Assembly: GCA_041690635.1 (NCBI GenBank)
Contig: JAWLGZ010000001.1
Span: 124,001-188,000 of the forward strand
DNA length: 64,000 nt
Source of the DNA: JAWLGZ01 sp041690635
Lineage (GTDB): Bacteria > Pseudomonadota > Gammaproteobacteria > Thiohalomonadales > Thiohalomonadaceae
Direction: 5' to 3'
Shown: piece after piece, positions 39,168 through 48,664 of the stretch
Layout of the letters: every line of letters starts with the position of its first letter
Numbering within the stretch: the stretch's first letter is position 1
Program-made: the position numbers and the translations under genes
Notes under the pieces: generated by a model
What the model saw: the letters and a program-made list of their open reading frames with translations, nothing else
What the model was told of the DNA's origin: nothing
Databases searched by the model: none

Positions 39168-40577
39168 TTAGGCACGCCGCCATGCGGTGCCGCCGGCAGC
39201 ATCTTCGAGGATGATCCCTTTCGCCTTCAATTCGTCGCGAATGCGATCCGATTCGGCGAAGTCACGTTTCTGGCGTGCCTCGGTACGGGCGGCGATGAGC
39301 TGTTCCACCGCCTCGTCGGAAAGACCGCCCTCCCCCGCCCCGCCGCGCAGGAACGCCTCCGGGTCGCGCTGTAGCAGGCCGAGCAGGCCCGCCAATGACT
39401 TCAGCCGGGCGCCGAGCCGCGCCGCCTGTGCCGGATCGCCGGTGCGCAAGCGGTTCACCTCCCGGGTCAGCTCGAACAGCACCGCCAGCGCCTCGGGGGT
39501 GCTGAAGTCGTCGTCCAGCGCCCGGTAGAAGCGCTCCGCGTACTCCGTCCCTGCGTCACCCGGCTCCGGCGGCAGTTCCAGCCCGCGCAGGGCGGTGTAG
39601 GGGCCGGTCAGCGCCGCCTTGGCGTTGTCGAGGTGCTGGTCGGAGTAGTTGAGCGGGCTGCGGTAGTGGCTGGTGAGGATGAAGTAGCGCACCACCTCCG
39701 GGTCGTAGACCTTGAGTACGTCGCGGATGGTAAAGAAGTTGCCCAGCGACTTGGACATCTTCTCGTTCTCCACCCGCACGAAGCCGTTGTGCATCCAGTA
39801 GTTGACGAAGGTGCAGCCGGTGGCCGCCTCCGACTGGGCAATCTCGTTTTCGTGGTGGGGGAACTGCAGGTCCAGCCCGCCGCCGTGGATGTCGAAGTGC
39901 TCACCGAGGCAGTGGGTGGACATGGCCGAGCACTCGATGTGCCAGCCGGGGCGGCCCCGGCCCCAGGGGGAGTCCCACGCAGGTTCGTCCGGCTTGGCCG
40001 CCTTCCATAAAACGAAGTCGAGCGGGTCGTCCTTCGCCTCGTCCACCTCGACCCGCTCGCCCGCCCGCAGGTCGTCCGGGTTCTTGCCGGAGAGTTTGCC
40101 GTAACCCTCGAAGCGGCTGACGTCGTAATAGACATCGCCGTTGCTGGCGGGGTAGGCGTAACCCTTCTCCACCAGCGTACGGATCATGTCGATGATCTGA
40201 TCCATGTGCAGGGTGGCGCGCGGCTCCGCGTCCGGGCGCAACACCCCGAGGGCGTCCGCGTCCTCGTTCATGAGATCGATGAAGCGGCCGGTGAGGGCGT
40301 TGAAGTCCTCATGGTTCTCGTTGGCGCGACGGATGATCTTGTCGTCGATGTCGGTGATGTTGCGGATATAGGTGACATGATCGGGGCCGAAGATGTGGCG
40401 CAGATAGCGGCTCACCACATCGAACACCACCATCACCCGCGCATGGCCAATGTGGCAGTAGTCGTAAACGGTCATGCCGCAGACGTACATGCGCACCCGT
40501 TGCGGGTCGATGGGAACGAACCGCTCCTTGCGCCGGGTGAGATTGTTGTGAATTGTCAGTTCGTGCTGGTACGTCAT
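39168..40577 (-). CDS. cysS: Cysteinyl-tRNA synthetase
   Basis: The 469-residue class I synthetase has the zinc Cys in [20 protein letters not shown] (with HIGH), a second set of zinc ligands around [14 protein letters not shown] and [13 protein letters not shown], and KMSKSLGNF at about residues 268-276. It charges tRNA-Cys. It runs in the same direction as fccAB, but 125 bases and a promoter separate them. Confidence 0.99.
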   Translation of the reverse strand: MTYQHELTIHNNLTRRKERFVPIDPQRVRMYVCGMTVYDYCHIGHARVMVVFDVVSRYLRHIFGPDHVTYIRNITDIDDKIIRRANENHEDFNALTGRFIDLMNEDADALGVLRPDAEPRATLHMDQIIDMIRTLVEKGYAYPASNGDVYYDVSRFEGYGKLSGKNPDDLRAGERVEVDEAKDDPLDFVLWKAAKPDEPAWDSPWGRGRPGWHIECSAMSTHCLGEHFDIHGGGLDLQFPHHENEIAQSEAATGCTFVNYWMHNGFVRVENEKMSKSLGNFFTIRDVLKVYDPEVVRYFILTSHYRSPLNYSDQHLDNAKAALTGPYTALRGLELPPEPGDAGTEYAERFYRALDDDFSTPEALAVLFELTREVNRLRTGDPAQAARLGARLKSLAGLLGLLQRDPEAFLRGGAGEGGLSDEAVEQLIAARTEARQKRDFAESDRIRDELKAKGIILEDAAGGTAWRRA

Positions 40578-40612
40578 GGTTGTCGTCTCTGGAAATCTTC
40601 CAAAAGCTATTT

Positions 40613-40753
40613 ACCGCAGAGGTCGCGGAGGTCGCAGAGGAACCAACTGTTCATTCAGGAACTCACACCTCCGGCGGGAGAACCCGACCTTCGCCCGTAA
40701 GACGGGGCTGCTACAACAATCCTTTCCTCTGCGACCTCTGCGACCTCTGCGGT
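40613..40753. repeat. Inverted-repeat element with 28-base arms (27 of 28 paired)
   Basis: The left arm starts ACCGCAGAGGTCGC and the right arm ends GCGACCTCTGCGGT. The full 28-base arms (40613-40640 and 40726-40753) differ at one position. The element fills the gap between cysS and gltX and encodes nothing. It is the best-preserved member of a family also seen at 34.0, 45.7, 52.7, 54.6 and 62.7 kb. Confidence 0.93.
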
Positions 40754-40763
40754 GACAATGTGT

Positions 40764-42164
40764 TCACCCGGCCCAGGCCGCGAGCCGCCTGCGCGCCCGC
40801 TCGGGGCCGATGAGCGGGAAGACGCGGCCCATCTCGGGGCCGCCGGTCTCGCCGGTGAGCGCAGCGCGCAGCGGCATGAACAGCCCCTTGCCCTTGGTGC
40901 CGGTACGCACCCCGACCGCCTTGGCCAGGGAGCGAAAGTCCTCCGGCGCGCGGTCAAGCTCCTCCACCGCAATGGCGAAGAATGCCGGGCCTGCCGCCGC
41001 AATGGCCTCACGTGCAGCCCCGGAGAGTTCCGGCGCTTCCCCGAACAGCTGTTCCGCCCAGCGGGCCGCGTCGGCAGGAAAGCGGATATTTTCACGGATT
41101 GCCTCGATGAACAGGGTCCGGTCATTCGCCGGCACCCGGCCATTCAGCGCCTGGTCCAGCCACCCGCCCAACCGCTCGGGCGACGCCGCCGCCACTGCCG
41201 CACCCTGCCAGTACGACAGCGCGTCCGGGTCGAAACGCGCGGGTGCCCGTCCCAGTCGGGTGGTGTCGAACTCCGCCGCCAGTTCATCCAGGCTCATCAG
41301 GTCGTCCCGACCGTAGACATGGCCGAGCCGCGCCAGGTGGTTGTCGATGGCCTCCGGCAGATACCCATCCTCCCGCAGCGCCTGCATACTCAGGCTCCCC
41401 AATCGCTTCGACAGCGGAGCGCCGTCGGCGCCAACGATGAGGCTGATGTGCCCGTAGTGCGGTGCGCGCAGACCGAGGGTCTCCAGCAACAGCAGCTGGC
41501 GCGGCGTGTTTGCCAGATGATCCTCGCCGCGCAGGACGTGGGTGACCCCCATCAGCGCGTCATCGACGGCATTGCTGAAGAAGAAGGCCGCGGAGCCGTC
41601 GGCCCGCCGGATGATGAAGTCACCGATATCCGCACCCGCGAAGCGCTGTGGGCCACGTACCTGGTCGTCGAACCCGATCACCTGATCGTCCGGCACGTGA
41701 AACCGCAGGGTATAGGGGGTGCCTGCGGCGATCCTCTCCTCCGCAACCTCCGGCGCCAGCCGCGCGCAGCGCCCGCCATAGCGGGGCGCCCTGCCGGCCG
41801 CCTGCTGCGTCTTGCGCTCCACGGCAAGCTCCTGCGGCGTGCAGAAGCAGGGGTAGGCGTGCCCCTCGGCGATCAGACGGCCGTAGTACTCGGCATAGGT
41901 GGCAGTGCGCTCGGACTGGAGATAAGGGCCGTTTTCCCCTTCCGCCTCCGGTCCCTCCTGCCACTGGAGACCCAGCCAACGCAGGTCTGTCTTCAGTGCG
42001 TCGACAAACTCCGGGCGGCTTCGCTCGGCGTCGGTATCCTCGATGCGCAGCAGAAAGGTGCCCCCTTCGCGGCGTGCGAGCAGTGCATTGAACAGTGCCG
42101 TTCGCACGTTGCCGACGTGGAGCAGTCCGGTGGGGCTTGGCGCAAAGCGGGTTTTCACGCTCAT
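40764..42164 (-). CDS. gltX: Glutamyl-tRNA synthetase
   Basis: The 466-residue class I synthetase starts MSVKTRFAPSPTGLLHVGNV, with the HIGH-type signature HVGN, and has the KMSKS-type motif APLSKRLGSLS at about residues 232-242, in which KLSKR has become PLSKR. This changed motif occurs in one of the two GluRS groups of proteobacteria that may carry two gltX copies, so a second copy elsewhere is possible. A set of Cys (CFCTPQEL) and CARLAP may bind zinc. It is divergent from the cyclophilin genes. Confidence 0.95.
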   Translation of the reverse strand: MSVKTRFAPSPTGLLHVGNVRTALFNALLARREGGTFLLRIEDTDAERSRPEFVDALKTDLRWLGLQWQEGPEAEGENGPYLQSERTATYAEYYGRLIAEGHAYPCFCTPQELAVERKTQQAAGRAPRYGGRCARLAPEVAEERIAAGTPYTLRFHVPDDQVIGFDDQVRGPQRFAGADIGDFIIRRADGSAAFFFSNAVDDALMGVTHVLRGEDHLANTPRQLLLLETLGLRAPHYGHISLIVGADGAPLSKRLGSLSMQALREDGYLPEAIDNHLARLGHVYGRDDLMSLDELAAEFDTTRLGRAPARFDPDALSYWQGAAVAAASPERLGGWLDQALNGRVPANDRTLFIEAIRENIRFPADAARWAEQLFGEAPELSGAAREAIAAAGPAFFAIAVEELDRAPEDFRSLAKAVGVRTGTKGKGLFMPLRAALTGETGGPEMGRVFPLIGPERARRRLAAWAG

Positions 42165-42300
42165 TCGGGATGGGCCGGCTAAAGTTGTGTCGGAGCAAAC
42201 CGCGAATGGTAGCGGAAAGGGGTTTACCCCACAAAGCCGTGCTTTTTCACGCTCCGCAAAGCCGATATCATGGCGACTCCATTATCGAGGATAGGTCATC

Positions 42301-42873
42301 ATGCGCTTCGCCCTGCTGCTGTTCGCTGCCCTGTTCGCACTGCCTGCCGCCGCCGACAACCCCCGCGTGCGACTCGCCACCACCCATGGCGACATTGTGC
42401 TGGAACTCAACGCCGAAAAGGCCCCGCTTTCGGTGGAGAACTTCCTGATCTACGCCAGGAGCGGCCACTACGACGGCACCATCTTTCACCGGGTCATCGA
42501 AAGCTTCATGGTCCAGGGCGGCGGATTCACGCCCGACATGACGCAGAAGGACGCCCGCCCGCCCATCATCAACGAGGCGGACAACGGACTGAAGAACCTG
42601 CGCGGGACCATCGCCATGGCGCGCACCCGCGACCCCCATTCAGCTACCGCCCAGTTTTTTATCAATGTGGTGGACAACGCATTCCTGGACCACCGGGGCC
42701 GTAATCCGAGTGGCTGGGGGTATGCCGTCTTCGGCCGGGTGGTCGAGGGCATGGAGGTGGTCGATCGCATCCGAGCCGTTCCGACCACCACCCACGGACC
42801 CTACACCGATGTACCGGCGGAGCCGGTCGTCATCGAAAAGGCCACCATCGAAAACCTTGGAGATCCCGCATGA
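42301..42873 (+). CDS. Peptidyl-prolyl cis-trans isomerase, exported cyclophilin
   Basis: The 190-residue cyclophilin has a signal peptide ([20 protein letters not shown]) and the family core [20 protein letters not shown] with [20 protein letters not shown]. It should help fold proteins in the periplasm. GAGGATAG precedes the ATG. It overlaps the next cyclophilin gene by 4 bases (ATGA). The two mature proteins are similar along their whole length, so they arose by duplication, one copy keeping or gaining an export signal. Confidence 0.95.
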   Translation: MRFALLLFAALFALPAAADNPRVRLATTHGDIVLELNAEKAPLSVENFLIYARSGHYDGTIFHRVIESFMVQGGGFTPDMTQKDARPPIINEADNGLKNLRGTIAMARTRDPHSATAQFFINVVDNAFLDHRGRNPSGWGYAVFGRVVEGMEVVDRIRAVPTTTHGPYTDVPAEPVVIEKATIENLGDPA

Positions 42874-43376
42874 TCCGTTTGAATACCAATCACGGCGCCA
42901 TCACCATCGAACTGAACAAGGAGAAGGCACCGGTCACCAGCGAGAATTTTGAGCAGTACGTTCGCGACGGTTTCTACAACGGCACCCTGTTCCACCGGGT
43001 GATCGACGGGTTTATGATCCAGGGCGGCGGCCTTGAGCCGGGCATGAACGAGAAGGAGACCCGCGCCCCGATCAAGAACGAGGCAAACAACGGGCTCAAA
43101 AACCTGCGCGGCACCATTGCCATGGCGCGCACCATGGACCCCCACTCCGCCACCGCCCAGTTCTTCATCAACGTCTCCGACAACGGCTTTCTCGATCACC
43201 GCCAGCCCACCCGTGACGGCTGGGGCTACTGCGTTTTCGGGAGTGTGGTCGAAGGCATGGATGTGGTGGAGAAGATCAAGGGAGTGGCGACCGGAAACCG
43301 TGGACCCTACCAGGATGTGCCGGTCGAGGACGTGGTGATCGAGTCGGCCGAAGTGGTCGAGGAGAACGGCGGCTGA
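42870..43376 (+). CDS. ppiB: Peptidyl-prolyl cis-trans isomerase, cytoplasmic cyclophilin
   Basis: The 168-residue cyclophilin lacks a signal peptide and has [20 protein letters not shown] and [20 protein letters not shown]. It acts in the cytoplasm. It lies between the exported paralogue and lpxH; the cysS-gltX-ppiB-lpxH neighbourhood is common in gammaproteobacteria. Confidence 0.96.
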   Translation: MIRLNTNHGAITIELNKEKAPVTSENFEQYVRDGFYNGTLFHRVIDGFMIQGGGLEPGMNEKETRAPIKNEANNGLKNLRGTIAMARTMDPHSATAQFFINVSDNGFLDHRQPTRDGWGYCVFGSVVEGMDVVEKIKGVATGNRGPYQDVPVEDVVIESAEVVEENGG

Positions 43377-43384
43377 CATTTTCG

Positions 43385-44104
43385 GTGTCGACGCTCTTCG
43401 TCTCCGATATCCACCTCTGCGCCGAACGGCCGGCGACCACCCGTCTGTTCCTGGAGTTTCTGGAACACAGGGCGGCGTCGGCCGAGGCGCTCTACATCCT
43501 CGGCGACCTGTTCGAGGCGTGGCTCGGGGATGACTTCATCCTGCCGGAGTTCCGTTCCGTCACTGCAGCCCTGAAAAAGCTGACCGGCGCCGGTGTGCCG
43601 GTGTACGTCATGCACGGCAACCGGGACTTCCTCATCGGCGAGGGCTTCGCCGAACTGACCGGCTGCCGGCTCATCCCCGATCCGAAGGTGATCGACCTTT
43701 ACGGTCGTGCCGCCCTGCTGATGCACGGGGACACCCTCTGCACCGATGACCTGGCCTACCAGGAGATGCGGGCAAAACTACGCTCCCTCACCTGGATCCG
43801 CGCCTTCCTGGAAAAGCCCGCCGAAGAGCGCATGGCCTTCGCCCGTGAACTGCGGGCCCGCAGCCGTTCCGAAACCCAGGCCAAGGATGAATACGTCATG
43901 GACGTCAATGGGGAGGCGGTCAGCCGCATTCTGGAGAAGTTCGACATCAGTCTGCTCATCCACGGCCACACCCACCGGCCGGGCACTCACGAGATCACCG
44001 TGAACGGCCGCACCGGCCAACGGATCGTGCTGGGGGATTGGTACGAGACCGGCAGCGTGCTGGCGTGCGATGCCGACGGTTGCCGCCTGGAGGCCGTGTC
44101 CTGA
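43385..44104 (+). CDS. lpxH: UDP-2,3-diacylglucosamine diphosphatase
   Basis: The 239-residue calcineurin-type phosphoesterase cleaves UDP-2,3-diacylglucosamine to lipid X in lipid A synthesis. Metal motifs are present: LFVSDIHLC, ILGDLFEAWLGDD, VMHGNRDFLIG, LMHGDTLCTDD and LIHGHTHRP. It starts with GTG, 8 bases after the ppiB stop. Lipid A synthesis shows an outer membrane, in line with the porin and RND genes. Confidence 0.97.
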   Translation: MSTLFVSDIHLCAERPATTRLFLEFLEHRAASAEALYILGDLFEAWLGDDFILPEFRSVTAALKKLTGAGVPVYVMHGNRDFLIGEGFAELTGCRLIPDPKVIDLYGRAALLMHGDTLCTDDLAYQEMRAKLRSLTWIRAFLEKPAEERMAFARELRARSRSETQAKDEYVMDVNGEAVSRILEKFDISLLIHGHTHRPGTHEITVNGRTGQRIVLGDWYETGSVLACDADGCRLEAVS

Positions 44105-44159
44105 CTCCTTGTATTCACCACTTTTTTCCGGTGCCCCGTGTCCCTGTGGTGAGCTGCCG

Positions 44160-44840
44160 TCAGTTGAGCGCGTAGCGCTCGTACTCGTCGGGGATCCGGA
44201 ACAGCTCCGGGTCCGCCTCCCACGCCAGATCGAAGTCGAGCAACACCTCCCCACGCCCGTCTTTCCCCCATAGCTGGACCGGGAGCCCCCACTGCAGGTG
44301 ACGGGCGGGGGCGTAGATATCGTGTGCAAGATTGCAGGGGATCAGGACGTCGGCGGGCGTGGTCAACAGAAGGCTCGCGTGCATCCCCGCCATCACCTCC
44401 CGCAACTCCCCGATCGCGGAGGTGGCCTCCTCCGCCATGCCCGGTACCGCCACCACCTCGCGACACACCACCCCATTGACCATCAGGCGATAGTGCTCCG
44501 GCTTGCGCCCGGCGATGGGGGGTGCTCCGTCGTTCGAGGCACGCACTGTCTCCAACGCCAGTTCGAAGGGAGGCTCGACCTCCACCGGCCGGGGTGCGAT
44601 CACCAGCACCGTGGCGTCTGCCGGGGTGACGTTGTAAATCTGCCGCTCCTGACGGTCGAACAGCAGAAAACCGCCCTCCGCCGTCCCCTGGTCCATGCGC
44701 AGAAACGTCTTGGTGACGATGATCCGCGACGGGTAGGCATCGACCCCGGGCTCGGTGATCTCGTAGAGCAGCACGGCTGCAGACTCCGCCTTCGAAGCCA
44801 GCGCCCAACCGAGGGCGAGCACGGCCAGAAAAACTCTCAT
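44160..44840 (-). CDS. Hypothetical exported protein
   Basis: The 226-residue product has a signal peptide (MRVFLAVLALGWALASKAES) and no membrane helix after it. Segments include SRIIVTKTFLRMDQGTAEGG, FLLFDRQERQIYNV and ELREVMAGMHASLLLTTPAD. Two Cys (VVCREVVAV, LIPCNLAHD) could form a disulfide. I do not recognise a family with known function. Its start overlaps the DUF455 gene stop by 4 bases (ATGA), so the two are co-translated. Confidence 0.8.
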   Translation of the reverse strand: MRVFLAVLALGWALASKAESAAVLLYEITEPGVDAYPSRIIVTKTFLRMDQGTAEGGFLLFDRQERQIYNVTPADATVLVIAPRPVEVEPPFELALETVRASNDGAPPIAGRKPEHYRLMVNGVVCREVVAVPGMAEEATSAIGELREVMAGMHASLLLTTPADVLIPCNLAHDIYAPARHLQWGLPVQLWGKDGRGEVLLDFDLAWEADPELFRIPDEYERYALN

Positions 44841-45643
44841 TCGTTCCCCTCCAGTGAACTCAGTTCACGCTCGGAAAAACCGGCCCGGCGCCGCGCCTCC
44901 AGATGGTAAGGGCCCCGGGGCCAGCCACCCAGGTAGTCGGCGATCAGGGTGCGATAGGTCTCCTCCGGTGCCAGCGTGCGCTCGGCGCAAAGGTGCCGGA
45001 ACCAGCGATCCCCTATCGCCACGTGTCCGATCTCGTCGCGCAGGATGATGTCGAGCAGTTCGGTGCCCCGTTCATCCCCCACCGCCGCCAGCCGGGCGCG
45101 GATGCCCGGGTTGACGTCGAGTCCCCGCGCCTCCAGGCAGCGCGGGACCAGCGCCATGCGAACAAGGGGATCGTCAGCGGTCTTGCGCGCCATCTCCCAC
45201 AGGCCGTTGTGGGCCGGCCAGTCGCCGTAGTCCGCACCCAGGCCGTTCAGGTGTTCGCGCAGCATGGTGAAATGGTAGGCCTCCTCCTCCGCCACCCGCA
45301 CCCAGTCGTCGTAATAATCGGCAGGCAGGTCCCGAAACCGGTACACCGCATCCCAGGCGAGACCGATGGCGACAAACTCGATGTGGGTGAGCGCATGGAA
45401 CAGGACCGCCCGCCCCTCCACGGTGTCGGGACGACGCTGTGGCAGCTCGCGCGGACGGACCAGCCGGAGCCGTGCCGGAAGTCCGGGCTGTTCGCCGATC
45501 GGCTCGGCGGCGACGGAACCGTCGAGTGTCAGTTCACCGGCGCGCCACCCGGCCACCGCCCGGGCGGTCAGCGCCAGCTTCTCCTCCGGCTCACGCGCCG
45601 CAAGGCACGCACCCGCCGCATCAAACAGGCTCTTCCACGTCAT
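44837..45643 (-). CDS. DUF455 family ferritin-like protein
   Basis: The 268-residue product has two ferritin-type iron ligand pairs: HALTHIEFVAIGLAWD and EEEAYHFTMLREHL in the first half, and ILRDEIGHVAIGDRW in the second. This is the DUF455 group of di-iron helical-bundle proteins, related in fold to MiaE and ferritin. The reaction is unknown. It is translated with a small exported protein, which gives no further clue. Confidence 0.88.
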   Translation of the reverse strand: MTWKSLFDAAGACLAAREPEEKLALTARAVAGWRAGELTLDGSVAAEPIGEQPGLPARLRLVRPRELPQRRPDTVEGRAVLFHALTHIEFVAIGLAWDAVYRFRDLPADYYDDWVRVAEEEAYHFTMLREHLNGLGADYGDWPAHNGLWEMARKTADDPLVRMALVPRCLEARGLDVNPGIRARLAAVGDERGTELLDIILRDEIGHVAIGDRWFRHLCAERTLAPEETYRTLIADYLGGWPRGPYHLEARRRAGFSERELSSLEGNE

Positions 45644-45685
45644 GGCGGGCCATTCTACCGAAAGGGAAGCATCAACCTGAAAAAC

Positions 45686-45912
45686 TCACCGCAGAGGCGC
45701 AGAGGACGCAGAGTGATAACATTTTCAGTACGTTGCGACATATCTGGACTTCACCCGACGGGTGGAGCGGTGGAAATGCATGAATCTACTCTGCGATCTC
45801 TCGGCAACTGCTCCATGCGTTGCTCTCGGCTCTGGCTTCCTGCTTCGCCCTACCTCGCCCATCCATGGACTCGTACCTCCTGCATCCATGCAGTCGTGCG
45901 TCTCTGCGGTGA
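45686..45912. repeat. Inverted-repeat element of the CAGAGG family
   Basis: The left arm has TCACCGCAGAGGCGCAG at 45686 and the right arm ends GTCTCTGCGGTGA at 45912, with a further CTCTGCGATCTCTCGG inside. It occupies most of the 286-base gap between the DUF455 gene and the glycerate kinase gene; no gene was seen in it. Confidence 0.8.
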
Positions 45913-45929
45913 AACTGAGGTTTCCGGGA

Positions 45930-47159
45930 TCAATCCTTCAGGGCCAGCACCAGATCCATGACATTGGTGCCGGTGGGACCGGTCTGGATGAGGTCGCCGC
46001 TCGCCTCCAGGAAGGTGCCTGAGTCGGCCCGCCGCAGACAGTCGTCGGGGTCGAACCCCTCGAACGTTCCCCGCTCGACCGTACCGCCATCCACCAGCGC
46101 CCCGGCATCGTCGGTCGGCCCGTCTGTCCCGTCGGTGCCCGCCGCGAGCAGTGAGATATCTGAACGGCTTTGAATCCCGATGGCGGCGGCCAGCGCCAGC
46201 GCCTGGCTGCGCCCACCGCGGCCCGGATCCTCCGGCAGGTGAACCGTGCTTTCACCGCCCCGGAGATAGAGCCCCGGCGGACCCTCGATCACTGCACGGG
46301 CAAAGGCCCGCCCCAGTTCCGCCGCCTCCCCCTCGAACAGGCCAGGGTCGGGCTGAACCGGCAGGCCCAGGTCACGCCCGGCCTGTGCCGCCGCCTCACG
46401 GGCGGTATTGTTGGTGGCCAGCAGCACGGTCTCGATGGCACGGAAGGCGTTGGCGTCGGGCGGCGGTGGAGCCCGATCGAGCAGCGCGGCCAGCCAGGCC
46501 GGCGGCGCGATGTCCAGCGCAAGATCGGCCGACCGGTGATGCACCAGCGGCCCGGAACCGATGATGCGGGGGTCATCCCCGGGAACATCGGAGAGGGCCA
46601 GGGTCCACACGCGCCGCCCCGTCAGGTGGCCCGCCAGCCGGCCGGCCTTGATCAGCGACAGCCGCTTGCGAACCCGGTTGACCGCACCGATGTCGTGACC
46701 GGCCCCCAGAAGCCAGTCGGTGGCGCGCTGAAGATCGCCCAGTCCGACACCCTCCGGGAGCACCTCCGCCACTGCCGAGGCACCGCCCGAGATCAGGAAG
46801 ATGAGAGGCAGTTCGGGAGGCAACGCGTCGATGAAAGCGAGCAGACGGGCACCGGCGGCGAGGCTTGCCGGGTCTGGAACCGGATGGCCCGCCTCGATGC
46901 AGGCGATGCCGCGCCGCCGCAGTGTGGGATCGTAGTGGCCGTGCTTGGTGACGACCAGCGTGGAGTGCACCCGATCGCCCAGCGCATCCAGCGCGCCGGC
47001 CGCCATGGCGGAGGCCGCCTTGCCGACGGCCGCGACCGCCACCGGGCCGGCGGGCGTTCGCTGGCGCAGATAATCGGCCACCACCCGGCGTCCGTCGACC
47101 GCCGTCAGGGCATGTTGATAGAGTTCGAGCAGGATCCGACGGCGTTCGTGCGGGTCCAT
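45930..47159 (-). CDS. Glycerate 2-kinase, MOFRL/GckA type
   Basis: The 409-residue protein belongs to the DUF4147/MOFRL family, annotated as glycerate 2-kinase or hydroxypyruvate reductase (GckA, TtuD). Marks are VAAVGKAASAMAAGALDALG, ISGGASAVAEVLPEG and the C-terminal MOFRL part with LRGGESTVHLPEDPGRGGRS and LAAGTDGTDGPTDDAGALVD. It phosphorylates glycerate to 2-phosphoglycerate, a step that recycles photorespiratory or C1 carbon in autotrophs. It follows metZ by 11 bases. Confidence 0.93.
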   Translation of the reverse strand: MDPHERRRILLELYQHALTAVDGRRVVADYLRQRTPAGPVAVAAVGKAASAMAAGALDALGDRVHSTLVVTKHGHYDPTLRRRGIACIEAGHPVPDPASLAAGARLLAFIDALPPELPLIFLISGGASAVAEVLPEGVGLGDLQRATDWLLGAGHDIGAVNRVRKRLSLIKAGRLAGHLTGRRVWTLALSDVPGDDPRIIGSGPLVHHRSADLALDIAPPAWLAALLDRAPPPPDANAFRAIETVLLATNNTAREAAAQAGRDLGLPVQPDPGLFEGEAAELGRAFARAVIEGPPGLYLRGGESTVHLPEDPGRGGRSQALALAAAIGIQSRSDISLLAAGTDGTDGPTDDAGALVDGGTVERGTFEGFDPDDCLRRADSGTFLEASGDLIQTGPTGTNVMDLVLALKD

Positions 47160-47170
47160 AGACTAGTCAG

Positions 47171-48358
47171 TCAGGTGTGTTGGTTTTCTTCCAACCCGCG
47201 CGCCAGGTCCGCCTTGAGGTCCTCGACCGATTCCAGGCCGGCCGAGACACGCAGCAGCCCCTCACCGATTCCCGCAGCGGCGCGCTGCTCGGCGGAGAGC
47301 CGCCCGTGGGTGGTGGTGGCCGGGTGGGTGATGGTGCTCTTCGTATCGCCCAGATTGGCGGTGATGGAGAGGAGCCGGGTGGCATCCACCACCTTCCAGG
47401 CCGCCTCCCGCCCACCCTTCACTTCGAAGGCGACGATACCGCCGAAGCCGGACTGCTGCGCCGCCGCCAGATCGTGCTGCGGGTGATCGGCGAGGCCCGG
47501 GTAGTGGACATGCGCCACCGCCGGATGGCCTTGAAGCCACTCGGCAAGCGCCTGGGCGTTTTCGCAGTGGGCCCGCATGCGCAGGCGCAGGGTCTCCAAC
47601 CCCTTGAGAAAGACCCAGGCGTTGAACGGGCTCATCGTCGGCCCTGTCGTACGAAGGAACCCGTACACCGGCTCCATCAGGGCGTTGGAACCCACCACCG
47701 CGCCGCCCAGACAGCGCCCCTGCCCGTCCAGGTACTTGGTGGCCGAGTGGATCACCACATCGGCGCCCAGCTCAAGCGGCCGCTGCAGCGCCGGGGTGCA
47801 GAAGCAGTTGTCCACCACCAGGAGCGCATCATGCCGGTGCGCCAGATCGGCCAGCGCACGCAGGTCCGCCACCTCGGTCAGCGGGTTGGAGGGGCTCTCG
47901 ACGAAAAGGAGACGGGTCTCGGGACAAATCGCCGCCTCCCACGCCGCCAGGTCGGTCAGCGGCACGAAGGTGGTGGTCACGCCGAAGCGCCCCAACTGGT
48001 TCTCCAACAGCTGCACCGTCGAGCCGAACACGGCGCGTGAACAGACCACGTGGTCACCGCCCTGCAGCAGCCCCATGCAGGTGGCGAGGATGGCCGACAT
48101 CCCCGAACTGGTGGCAACGCAGCGATCCCCCCCCTCCAGGGCGGCGAGCCGCTCCTCGAAGATGCGCACGGTGGGGTTGGTGAAGCGCGAGTAGACATTG
48201 CCCGGCTCCGCCCCGGAGAAACGTGCTGCCGCCTGGGCGGCACTCTCGTAGACGAAGCTGGAGGTGGTGTAGATCGGCTCCCCCTGCTCCCCCTCGCTGC
48301 CGCGCCGCTGTCCGGCGCGTACCGCACGGGTGTCAAAATCGTACTCGTCCCAGTCCAT
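47171..48358 (-). CDS. metZ: O-succinylhomoserine sulfhydrylase
   Basis: The 395-residue PLP enzyme makes homocysteine from O-succinylhomoserine and sulfide. The PLP-lysine motif is SATKYLDGQGRCLGG at about residues 205-219, with SSGMSAILATCMGLLQGGDH and VVDNCFCTPALQRPLELGAD. The metZ placement after purF is the usual one for gammaproteobacteria. Using sulfide directly suits a sulfide-rich habitat. Confidence 0.95.
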   Translation of the reverse strand: MDWDEYDFDTRAVRAGQRRGSEGEQGEPIYTTSSFVYESAAQAAARFSGAEPGNVYSRFTNPTVRIFEERLAALEGGDRCVATSSGMSAILATCMGLLQGGDHVVCSRAVFGSTVQLLENQLGRFGVTTTFVPLTDLAAWEAAICPETRLLFVESPSNPLTEVADLRALADLAHRHDALLVVDNCFCTPALQRPLELGADVVIHSATKYLDGQGRCLGGAVVGSNALMEPVYGFLRTTGPTMSPFNAWVFLKGLETLRLRMRAHCENAQALAEWLQGHPAVAHVHYPGLADHPQHDLAAAQQSGFGGIVAFEVKGGREAAWKVVDATRLLSITANLGDTKSTITHPATTTHGRLSAEQRAAAGIGEGLLRVSAGLESVEDLKADLARGLEENQHT

Positions 48359-48390
48359 TTCTGTCTCTCAAGGAAAGGGGGCGATCCGGC

Positions 48391-48481
48391 GTAGGAGCCC
48401 GGCCCTCCGGGCGAACGGCGGCGCAGCCGCCTGCTTTGACCAACGCCCCGAGACCGTTCGCCCGCAGGGGCGGGCTCCTAC
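48391..48481. repeat. REP-like inverted pair
   Basis: GTAGGAGCCCGGCCCTCCGG at 48391 faces CGGGCTCCTAC ending at 48481, with GGGCGAACGG and CCGTTCGCCC next to the loop. This is the form of REP/BIME elements (GTAGGAGC heads) of gammaproteobacteria. It lies between metZ and the purF terminator in a 306-base gap without genes. Confidence 0.85.
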
Positions 48482-48518
48482 CGGATCAATGACCCTCTGT
48501 GTTGTCTTCCGGCGGGCA

Positions 48519-48554
48519 CAAAAAAACCCGCTCGGCGTCGGCGCAAGCGGGTTT
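48519..48554 (-). terminator. Terminator of purF
   Basis: On the minus strand AACCCGCT and AGCGGGTT pair around a 13-base GC-rich loop and are followed by seven or more T. It is about 110 bases after the purF stop, so the purF operon and metZ may be separate transcripts. Confidence 0.85.
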
Positions 48555-48664
48555 TCGTCCCCTCGCTTTAGCCGTATTTCTTAAGCGCCCGCAAGCTGAG
48601 TTCAAATCGGCGCTGTCTGGAGCATATTTAACCCCGTCAGGGGTGTCAACCTGACCCCGATTCC

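Noticed and set aside
40613..40753. Inverted repeat at cysS-gltX as a CRISPR or terminator
   Set aside because: There are only two arms and no regularly spaced units or T-run; it matches the dispersed repeat family instead.
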